DNA from: Bugula neritina
Lineage: Eukaryota > Bryozoa > Gymnolaemata > Cheilostomatida > Bugulidae
Direction of reading: 5' to 3'
DNA length: 64,000 bases
Assembly (NCBI GenBank): GCA_964035545.1
Contig: OZ037767.1
Coordinates: 15,067,998 to 15,131,997 of the forward strand
Part shown: positions 47,642-54,608 of the stretch, piece after piece
Position numbering within the stretch: the first letter of the stretch is position 1
How the letters are laid out: every line of letters begins with the position of its first letter
Made by a program: the position numbers and the translations under genes
The notes under the pieces: model-generated
What the model saw: the letters and a program-made list of their open reading frames with translations, nothing else
What the model was told of the DNA's origin: nothing
Databases searched by the model: none

Positions 47642-48117
47642 CAAACGTTGTTACGAGCGATTATTATGTCACTTTTTTTATCCGATATTACGCTATTATT
47701 ATTTTTATATTTTTCGGTTATAGCATCATACTCTCCTTCGTCTATATGAGAGTCGCTTAAAAATTTTGAGAACATAGAATTAATTTCTAATTTTGAATCT
47801 TTTATAAACGTATATATATCTAAATACATTAACGTAGATTTAATTAATTTAGTATCTTGAGAAGAAATAGAAGTAGTAATTACACTCATTATACTTACAA
47901 TTATAGATAATGGTAATAACGTTTGTTTACTAACGTTAGCGTTTAATAACGCCGTAATAATAACACCGCATATTAAATTCGTTGTACCGCATAATCCCGA
48001 AATTATTTTTAACGATTTTGATAACCAATTAAAACGATTAAGTTTTTGTTCGTATTCGTTTTCTAATTTAATAATTTCATCGTTTAAAAGTTCTAATTTT
48101 TCTCGTCGAAAGTCCAT
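47638..48117 (-). CDS. Two-transmembrane protein with flanking helices
   Basis: 159 residues. An acidic/basic coiled-coil-like N-terminus (about 1-32, LELLNDEIIKLENEYEQKL), then two closely spaced hydrophobic segments (about 38-58, IISGLCGTTNLICGVIITALL, and 67-84, LLPLSIIVSIMSVITTSI), then a helical soluble tail. The layout of helix, TM hairpin and helix recalls the general shape of SLATT-type membrane proteins, but no sequence motif proves kinship. It is the only right-hand gene on the minus strand, divergent from the 88-residue gene with 12 bp between ATGs; start in TATATAAATGG. Confidence 0.68.
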   Translation of the reverse strand: MDFRREKLELLNDEIIKLENEYEQKLNRFNWLSKSLKIISGLCGTTNLICGVIITALLNANVSKQTLLPLSIIVSIMSVITTSISSQDTKLIKSTLMYLDIYTFIKDSKLEINSMFSKFLSDSHIDEGEYDAITEKYKNNNSVISDKKSDIIIARNNVC

Positions 48118-48132
48118 TTATATAAAAAAATG
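48115..48132. promoter_or_regulatory. Second 12-bp divergent ATG-to-ATG region
   Basis: CATTTATATAAAAAAATG: the start codon of the two-TM gene (minus) and the first ATG of the 88-residue gene (plus) flank TTATATAAAAAA. It has the same geometry as the ATPase/integrase pair. The minus side keeps TATATAAATG; the plus side is AAAAAAATG. Confidence 0.5.
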
Positions 48133-48396
48133 ATTTTTATTATTTTATTATTTTATAATATGGAATTTACTATTGAATTACTCGATAAACTAATCACTCA
48201 AGCTAAACAAAAAAAATATATACCTCTTCCCGAACATACATTTATGCGATTAACCGATTATTCTACCTTAAATATTAATTCCGTGTCGAATGAAGATCGA
48301 GATAAATTATTTAAACATTTTAATAAAAATTTAACATCGCGGCGTAAAGTAACTAAACTTAAAGCGCAAATAAAAAAAATTCTCGAAGACGTATAA
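48130..48396 (+). CDS. Small unknown protein upstream of PolB
   Basis: 88 residues from the first ATG. An in-frame ATG eleven codons in (context TAATATGG) would give 78 residues and drop a hydrophobic leader (IFIILLFYN), and may be the true start. The rest is charged and helical, ending in a basic KKVTKLKAQIKKILEDV-like tail (RRKVTKLKAQIKKILEDV). No family recognised. Confidence 0.5.
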   Translation: MIFIILLFYNMEFTIELLDKLITQAKQKKYIPLPEHTFMRLTDYSTLNINSVSNEDRDKLFKHFNKNLTSRRKVTKLKAQIKKILEDV

Positions 48397-48453
48397 AACC
48401 TATTTTTTATTAAAAAATTGATTTTATAGTTTAAAGATTTTTTTACTATATAA

Positions 48454-51400
48454 ATGGAGTTTAATACAAAAATTACCGTTAAAGCTTTAAAGGCTTTAGC
48501 TAAAGAAAGAGGATTGAAACGATATTCTCAATTAAAAAAAGCCGAACTTATACGGCTATTATCGCCTATGGACGAACCCGTTCCGAATATAGGACAAGCC
48601 CCGTTAATACCTACACCCGTAATAAAAATTATGCGAGAAATATTTACGCAAACTACGCGTAATATAAAAAAATGGGTTAAGGGTATTGTAAAGCCAATTG
48701 CAAAAATTGTAAATCCAATTAAGGATAAAATTATGGCTTTATATAATCAGCCTAAGCTTAAAGAACAAGCCGCTAAAGGTTGGTTTCAAACTTATGAAAT
48801 TAAGGGTTTACCCAAATACGATATAGATTCATTTAGTAAACTAGTAAAATTAAATGTAATAAAATTATTAAAACCTACTATAAAAGTTAAAATATTTATG
48901 TATTGCGAAATGGAAAAAATTAATGTACGTACCGGAGAAACTATTGTAGAAATTATGCCATTTACATCAAATATTGAAACTATATTAGAGTCTACAAATA
49001 TTAATGAAATATACGATGAAATAATTGAACGTATAAAAGAAAATTTTGCTTCGTTAAACGCGAAAGGAAGTAGCTGGACGTTTAAAGCCATTAAAAAAAT
49101 GGAAATTAGTATTAATAAATATCAACCTCTTAACGGATCATCGTGGATTGATCTTCCAAAAGAAATTAAATTAAAGAAAGCCGTAATAAATCCTAAAAAT
49201 GAGGATAATAAGTGCTTTATGTGGGCCATTTTAATGAGTATTCATACGCCTAAAAACCACCCCGAAAGAATTAGTAATTATAAAGAATACGTTAATAAAT
49301 TTTCGTGGGAAGGAGTAGAATTTCCCGCTACTAAAAAATCTATTGACGCTTTTGAAGAGGTTAATTTCGATTTTGGAATTAATGTATTTACGTGGGACGG
49401 TAAAACAATAAATTTATGGAAAAAAACTAAAAATCAGGGTAAAATTATAAATTTATTTTATATAAGCGACGACAAAAAAAGTCATTACGCTTATATTAAA
49501 AATTTAAATAAATTACTCGGTTCGCAAATAAATAAACGCGTTAGCGCTAAACATATTTGCGTAAATTGTATGAATTCGTTTCGATCTAACGAATCTTTAA
49601 AAAAGCATCAAAATTGGTGTTTAACGAATGACGGTGTAACTACGGTTTTTCCGAAAATAGAAAATAAAATAAAATTTCAGTCTAGTCATTATTGCCGTAG
49701 TATGAGAGTGCCATTTACAATATACGCAGATTTTGAGTGTTTTACTAAACCAATATACGGTTGTAAACCTAATTTTAAAGAAAGTTATACTAATCAATAT
49801 CAGCAACACGAACCATCAGGCTTTGGATATTATATAGTAAGCATTACCGGCGAGTGTAATTATAGAAGTTATACCAAAGAAGCCGAAGACGAAGATATTG
49901 GCGAACAATTTATAAGATTATTAGAGTTTGACATTAAAAACTTGTATAAAAAACATAAGTTTGCTAAACCAATGAGAATTACGAATAGTGAGCAAGAGTC
50001 TTTCCAATTAGCCGAAAATTGTTATATATGCGAAGAAAAATTAGGCGATGACAGAGTGAGAGATCACTGCCACTTAACCAGAGACTATAGAGGAGCGGCT
50101 CATAATAATTGTAATTTAAATTATAAAATTCCAAAATTTTATCCAATATTTATTCATAACTTGTCGGGTTATGACGCCCACTTATTTATTAAAAATTTAG
50201 GCGGTGAACCTTCGTGTATACCTAATACCGAAGAAAAATATATATCTTTTAGTAAAAAATTATTAGTAGACGAATTTACCAATAATAAAGGTGAAAAAAT
50301 TAAAGTTACGCGTGAAATTCGCTTTTTAGACTCGTATAAATTTATGAGTTCTAGTTTAGCGAGTTTAGTGGCGAATTTAAAACGCGATGACTTTAAACAT
50401 TTGCAAAAACATTATATAGACTGTCAAAAGCATTACGCGGAAAAACAATTAGACTTATTATTAAGAAAAGGAGTATTTCCGTATGACTATTTTAATAACG
50501 TAAACGTATTGAATGAAAAATGTTTACCGCCTAAAGAAAAATTTTACTCGAGTCTAACCGAAAGTAATATATCGGACGAGGATTACGAGCACGCTCAAAA
50601 AGTTTGGCGAGAATTTAATATGAAAACGTTTAAAGATTATCACGATTTATATATGAAAGTCGATGTATTACAGCTAGCCGACGTTTTTGAAAATTTTAGA
50701 AACGTATGTTTAAAACATTACAAGTTAGATCCCGCTTGGTACTATACGGCTCCGGGTTTAAGTTGGGACGCTATGCTTAAAACCACTAAATTAGAACTAG
50801 ACCCAATTACCGATGTTGACCAATTACTCTTCTTTGAAAAGGCTATTAGGGGCGGTGTAAGTATGATCAGTCATAGATACGCTAAAGCCAATAATAAGTA
50901 CATGGAAAATTATAACGCTAGCGAACCTAGCAGTTATATTACTTATTTAGACGCTAATAACTTATACGGTTGGGCTATGTCCAAAAATTTACCCGTGGGT
51001 AATTTTAAGTGGATGACTGAAAAGCGATGTAAAGACTTGGAAAAAAGTTTAAACTTTCCACCTAGCTTTTTAGAAGTAGATTTAGAATATTCTAAAAAGC
51101 TGCACGACTCGCATAAAGATTATCCATTTTGCCCCGAAAGAATAATAATTAACAAAGTAGAAAAGTTGGTGCCAAACTTAAATAATAAAAAGAATTACGT
51201 TATACATTATAAAGCGTTGAAACAATGTCTTATGTACGGCTTAAAATTAACGAAAATTCATAAAGGTATAACCTTTAACGAATCAAATAAGTTAGAAAAA
51301 TATATAAAATTAAATACCGAATTAAGAACTTTAGCTAAGAGCGATTTTGAAAAAGATTTCTTTAAGCTAATGAATAATTCCGTGTTTGGTAAAACGATGG

Positions 51401-52134
51401 AAAATATACGAAATAGAGTTAACGTTAAATTAGTTACTAGCGAAAGCGAAGCTAAAAAGCTAACTAATCAGCCTAACTTTAAAAACTTCACTATATTTTC
51501 TGAAAATTTAATAGCCGTTCATATGAATGTAGTAAAATTAAAATTTGACAAGCCTATATATTTAGGTGCGGCTATATTAGACATTAGTAAAACTCTAATA
51601 TATGACTTTCATTATGGTTATATTAAACCAAAATATAATAAAAATGCGCAATTATTATTTACGGACACGGACAGTCTAATGTACCACGTAAAAACGAAAA
51701 ATTTTTATGAGGATATATTACCAGACATTACTAGAATATTTGACACGAGTAATTATCCTAACAATCACTCGTTACCAACGGGTATAAATAAAAAAGTAAT
51801 AGGTATGTTTAAAGACGAAGCCGGCGGTAAACAAATTACGGAATTTGTAGGCCTAAGAGCTAAATTATACTCTTACAAGATGGATGGTATGGAAGAGAAA
51901 AAATGTAAGGGTATTAATAAGACTACTCGTAATAATTGTATAACATTTGACGATTATAAAGAGTGTTTATTAACACGACGAGATCAGCTTAGAACGATGA
52001 ACGTTTTGAGAAGTCATAAGCATACAATGTACGCTGAAACAATAAATAAAGTAGCTCTGTCGGCCGAGGATGATAAGAGAATTATACTCGAAGACGGTAT
52101 AACTACAGTCCCTTACGGTTATATAAATGATTAA
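48454..52134 (+). CDS. POLB: Protein-primed family B DNA polymerase
   Basis: 1226 residues, undamaged. Order: a SAP-like DNA-binding helix pair at the N-terminus (about 7-38); a region around 250-350 with a Cys...His pattern (NKCFMWAIL...HYAYI); a C2H2-type finger (HICVNCMNSF...KKHQNWC, about 368-390); Exo I DFE (D426, E428); a Cys/His insert of endonuclease-VII type (C523...DHCH...NNCN); Exo II (NLSGYDAHLF); Exo III (YMKVD); polymerase motif A DANNLYG (D833); motif B K971-LMNNSVFG; motif C DTDS (D1071, D1073). Family role: replication of the linear genome, in protein-primed relatives starting at the terminal repeats. Its last codons overlap the protease start by 8 nt; its own start is in TATATAAATGG. 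Confidence 0.95.
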   Translation: MEFNTKITVKALKALAKERGLKRYSQLKKAELIRLLSPMDEPVPNIGQAPLIPTPVIKIMREIFTQTTRNIKKWVKGIVKPIAKIVNPIKDKIMALYNQPKLKEQAAKGWFQTYEIKGLPKYDIDSFSKLVKLNVIKLLKPTIKVKIFMYCEMEKINVRTGETIVEIMPFTSNIETILESTNINEIYDEIIERIKENFASLNAKGSSWTFKAIKKMEISINKYQPLNGSSWIDLPKEIKLKKAVINPKNEDNKCFMWAILMSIHTPKNHPERISNYKEYVNKFSWEGVEFPATKKSIDAFEEVNFDFGINVFTWDGKTINLWKKTKNQGKIINLFYISDDKKSHYAYIKNLNKLLGSQINKRVSAKHICVNCMNSFRSNESLKKHQNWCLTNDGVTTVFPKIENKIKFQSSHYCRSMRVPFTIYADFECFTKPIYGCKPNFKESYTNQYQQHEPSGFGYYIVSITGECNYRSYTKEAEDEDIGEQFIRLLEFDIKNLYKKHKFAKPMRITNSEQESFQLAENCYICEEKLGDDRVRDHCHLTRDYRGAAHNNCNLNYKIPKFYPIFIHNLSGYDAHLFIKNLGGEPSCIPNTEEKYISFSKKLLVDEFTNNKGEKIKVTREIRFLDSYKFMSSSLASLVANLKRDDFKHLQKHYIDCQKHYAEKQLDLLLRKGVFPYDYFNNVNVLNEKCLPPKEKFYSSLTESNISDEDYEHAQKVWREFNMKTFKDYHDLYMKVDVLQLADVFENFRNVCLKHYKLDPAWYYTAPGLSWDAMLKTTKLELDPITDVDQLLFFEKAIRGGVSMISHRYAKANNKYMENYNASEPSSYITYLDANNLYGWAMSKNLPVGNFKWMTEKRCKDLEKSLNFPPSFLEVDLEYSKKLHDSHKDYPFCPERIIINKVEKLVPNLNNKKNYVIHYKALKQCLMYGLKLTKIHKGITFNESNKLEKYIKLNTELRTLAKSDFEKDFFKLMNNSVFGKTMENIRNRVNVKLVTSESEAKKLTNQPNFKNFTIFSENLIAVHMNVVKLKFDKPIYLGAAILDISKTLIYDFHYGYIKPKYNKNAQLLFTDTDSLMYHVKTKNFYEDILPDITRIFDTSNYPNNHSLPTGINKKVIGMFKDEAGGKQITEFVGLRAKLYSYKMDGMEEKKCKGINKTTRNNCITFDDYKECLLTRRDQLRTMNVLRSHKHTMYAETINKVALSAEDDKRIILEDGITTVPYGYIND

Positions 52135-52540
52135 AATAAAAAATATAAAATTACAAAATAAAGCTCTCTCGAATATTGAATTAGAGTTTGCGATTAAAAA
52201 GTTAAAAATACCATTTTTTAGAGGAGTATTTTCAAGAAACGATTTACCCAATAAACCGCGTAAAAAAGAGTGCGGTATATTAAATTTAGACAATTTAATG
52301 GGTAACGGTACTCATTGGGTAGCTTGGTATAAAAATAACAATAAAAAATATTATTTCGATAGTTTCGGATTACATCCACCGCTAGAAATAATGAAATATT
52401 TAAAACCGCCTATATTTTATAACACGGAACAAGTACAAGAATTCGGTACCGTTATATGCGGACACTTGTGTTTATATTGGCTTAAAGAAATGTCTAAACG
52501 CGAGTCGCCTCAATTAATTATAAATAAATTACTTATATAA
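52127..52540 (+). CDS. PRO: Adenain-like cysteine protease (C5 type)
   Basis: 137 residues, shorter than adenovirus protease but with all catalytic parts: H63 in NGTHWVAWY, D78 in YYFDSFG, Q104 and C111 in QEFGTVICGHLC. The seven-residue Q-to-C spacing is that of adenain. Role: cleavage of capsid precursors during maturation; likely substrates are the pVI-like and small basic proteins here. The start overlaps the PolB end, and the TATATAAATG motif lies inside PolB codons. The stop TAA abuts the next gene's ATG. Confidence 0.92.
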   Translation: MIKIKNIKLQNKALSNIELEFAIKKLKIPFFRGVFSRNDLPNKPRKKECGILNLDNLMGNGTHWVAWYKNNNKKYYFDSFGLHPPLEIMKYLKPPIFYNTEQVQEFGTVICGHLCLYWLKEMSKRESPQLIINKLLI

Positions 52541-53053
52541 ATGACTTCAGTTTATATTTTTGGAAATTCGGCTAATATAATAAATGAACAACCGTATATT
52601 ACGAATATTATAATTCCGTCAGAATTTACGTATTATTTAGGAGGATTTACTACTACATTAATTAAAGATTTTTTAGTCGATGAACTGATTGAAATAACGG
52701 ATATATTAATACAATTTTACGGTGAACAAGCTCATAATACTAAAAAACTTTATTGGACTGATAAGCGAATAGGCTTACATATTAGAAATAGTACTGAATT
52801 ATTTAATCCATCCAATGAAAATACTTTTTATAATATAAGCGGTAATGAACACAATCTTCCGTTTAGCGAAATAAACGCTAATAAAATTATTGAAGCTAAT
52901 AAAAACTTTAAATTAACAATAGCGTTATCAAAAAATTATCCTAGTCATAAACCCAGTGACGTAATTTTAATCGACACTCCCGCTAGCGAAATAACCGATG
53001 CGGCATTACCCTTTCATTACGTATTAGTAAAACTTTATTATAATTATAAATGA
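52541..53053 (+). CDS. Tandem paralogue A of a 3'-end family, unknown function
   Basis: 170 residues. Shares with B and C an N-terminal VYIFGNSA-type strand, I(K/R)DFLVDE, a tryptophan motif YWTDKRIGLHIRNS, FYNISG then EHN(L/V)P(F/Y)S(E/K)I, and a C-terminal YPSHKP-x-D(V)-x-LIDTPASEITD-x-ALPFHYV. No transmembrane segment, few cysteines, beta-rich pattern. No family known to me; position after the protease and size would suit a capsid decoration or fibre-head protein, as inference. It overlaps paralogue B by 4 nt (ATGA). Confidence 0.72.
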   Translation: MTSVYIFGNSANIINEQPYITNIIIPSEFTYYLGGFTTTLIKDFLVDELIEITDILIQFYGEQAHNTKKLYWTDKRIGLHIRNSTELFNPSNENTFYNISGNEHNLPFSEINANKIIEANKNFKLTIALSKNYPSHKPSDVILIDTPASEITDAALPFHYVLVKLYYNYK

Positions 53054-53583
53054 ATTCAGTATATATTTTTGGAAATTCGGCTAAAGCCAATATAATAAAT
53101 GAAAAACCGTATATTACGGATATTATAATTCCATCATATTTTTTATTTGATGGTAGATTTGATAAATTTGAAGGAATATTAATTAGAGATTTTTTAGTCG
53201 ATGAACCGATTGAAATAACAAATATATTAGTACATTTTTACGGTGAACAAGTTCATAATACTAAAGAACTTTATTGGACTGATAAACAATTAAGCTTAGA
53301 AATTAGAAATAGCGCTGACACATTTAAGTATGGTGCAGTCACTGAAAATATTTTTTCTTATGATATAAGCGGTGCTGAACATAATGTTCCGTTTAGCGAA
53401 ATAAACGCTAATAAAATTATTGAAGCTAATAAAAACTTTTCACTATTATTAACATTATCAAAAACTTATCCTAGTCATAAACCTAGTAATGTTATTTTAA
53501 CCGATACTCCCAATAATGAAATAACCAATACAGCATTACCTTTTCATTACGTAATAGTAAAACTTTATTATAATTATAAATGA
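53050..53583 (+). CDS. Tandem paralogue B, unknown function
   Basis: 177 residues, closest to paralogue A (long identical DNA runs such as the block encoding SEINANKIIEANKNF). It differs in the middle by a few extra residues (around NSADTFKYGAVTEN). Preceded by AATTATAAATG, which is also the end of paralogue A; it overlaps paralogue C by 4 nt (ATGA). Function unknown; see A. Confidence 0.72.
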   Translation: MNSVYIFGNSAKANIINEKPYITDIIIPSYFLFDGRFDKFEGILIRDFLVDEPIEITNILVHFYGEQVHNTKELYWTDKQLSLEIRNSADTFKYGAVTENIFSYDISGAEHNVPFSEINANKIIEANKNFSLLLTLSKTYPSHKPSNVILTDTPNNEITNTALPFHYVIVKLYYNYK

Positions 53584-54104
53584 ATATTTATAAATTTAGT
53601 AAAGTCGATATAACGACTAATAAAGCGTTTATTTCAGGTCTTATACATAATAATAGATTTTATTATTACGAAAATATTAATAGCTTTACGGTAGATTTAA
53701 TTAACGATTATTTAGTAGATAAACCTATAAAAATAACGCACGCGTTAATACAATTTTATGGTGACCATTTTACTTGGGCTAAAAAAAGAGTATTATATTG
53801 GACCGATAAAAAAATAGGTTTACATATTCGTAATAGCGTAAATCCTTTTGATGAATCTAAAGAAAATTTATTTTATACTATTAGCGGTGCCGAACATAAT
53901 GTTCCGTATAGTAAAATAAATATTAATAAAACCGTTAACGCTAATAATAATTTTTCTTTTACAATAGCTCTTTCGAGTGATTATCCAAGTCATAAACCCA
54001 ATGACGTAGTTTTAATTGATACTCCCGCTAGCGAAATAACCGATACAGCATTACCTTTTTTTTACGTATATTTTAAACTTTATTATAATAGCATTCATGA
54101 ATAA
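53580..54104 (+). CDS. Tandem paralogue C, unknown function
   Basis: 174 residues, the most divergent of the three. It keeps YWTDKKIGLHIRNS, ISGAEHNVPYSKI, YPSHKPNDV and DTPASEITDTALPF but has its own N-terminus (MNIYKFSKVDITTNKAF) and C-terminus. The MxxYKF opening also resembles that of the fibre-like gene (MSVYKFGG), perhaps a shared attachment tag; that is inference from five residues. Confidence 0.72.
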   Translation: MNIYKFSKVDITTNKAFISGLIHNNRFYYYENINSFTVDLINDYLVDKPIKITHALIQFYGDHFTWAKKRVLYWTDKKIGLHIRNSVNPFDESKENLFYTISGAEHNVPYSKININKTVNANNNFSFTIALSSDYPSHKPNDVVLIDTPASEITDTALPFFYVYFKLYYNSIHE

Positions 54105-54316
54105 TCTACTAATAATTATTTTTTTTCTTAAAATAAATAATTTTACACTACTAATAAAATAATAAAAAAGTAAATTATTGTTATAATATTCTTCAAAAAA
54201 AAGTGAGCTAAAACCATCCACCCTAAAAATATTTTTTTTATTTTTAAAAATAAATATTTTTCTAAATAATATTATACTACTTTTTTATAATATTATACTA
54301 CTTTTTTATAATATTT
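54105..54316. other. AT-rich right subterminal region
   Basis: Non-coding, A/T-rich, with about two and a half copies of a 21-bp unit (ATACTACTTTTTTATAATATT) near 54275-54312. It also contains ACCATCCACC at 54213-54222, which equals the inner part of the TIR (GGTGGATGGT reversed), a possible second binding site. Confidence 0.5.
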
Positions 54317-54425
54317 ACTAATAGAGTAGTAGTAGGTGGATGCGTCCTAGGACAATCCCTGACACCGGAGAGTCAAAGACTCGACGGGGGAAGGGTTGTC
54401 CTAGGACCATCCACCTACTACTACT
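54317..54425 (-). repeat. Right terminal inverted repeat, near-palindrome
   Basis: Perfect inverse of 39931-40039. The outer 101 bp (54325-54425) form the same self-complementary structure, in the same internal orientation as at the left end. Confidence 0.95.
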
Positions 54426-54431
54426 CTGACT
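54426..54431 (+). other. Polinton target-site duplication, right
   Basis: CTGACT, identical to 39925-39930 and to the single copy at 1858-1863. Confidence 0.96.
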
Positions 54432-54608
54432 TTATAACCCTCAAGCTGTGGCACTCAATTTCTATAAGTAGTAACTAATAACAAATATAAAATTATTTAT
54501 TTGCTACTGATAGTGATAATAATAATAATTAAAAATAATAATATGATCCATTAAAATAGAACTAATAAAGCCAACGACGTTAATGGTATGTCTAACTAAA
54601 CATGGCAT

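Larger units (their letters stand above)
39931..54425 (+). mobile_element. Complete Maverick/Polinton element (14,495 bp)
   Basis: The element is bounded by 109-bp perfect terminal inverted repeats starting AGTAGTAGTAGG and a 6-bp target duplication. It carries the diagnostic set: protein-primed DNA polymerase B, RVE integrase with chromodomain, FtsK/HerA-type packaging ATPase, adenain-type cysteine protease, double jelly-roll major capsid protein and single jelly-roll penton protein. All reading frames are long and undamaged apart from a short D-E spacing in the integrase. Base use differs from the flanks: CpG-containing codons (ACG, GCG, CGA, CGT) are frequent by eye, while the host sequence is CpG-poor. 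Identical TIRs, the intact target duplication and an empty paralogous site all point to recent insertion. Confidence 0.97.
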
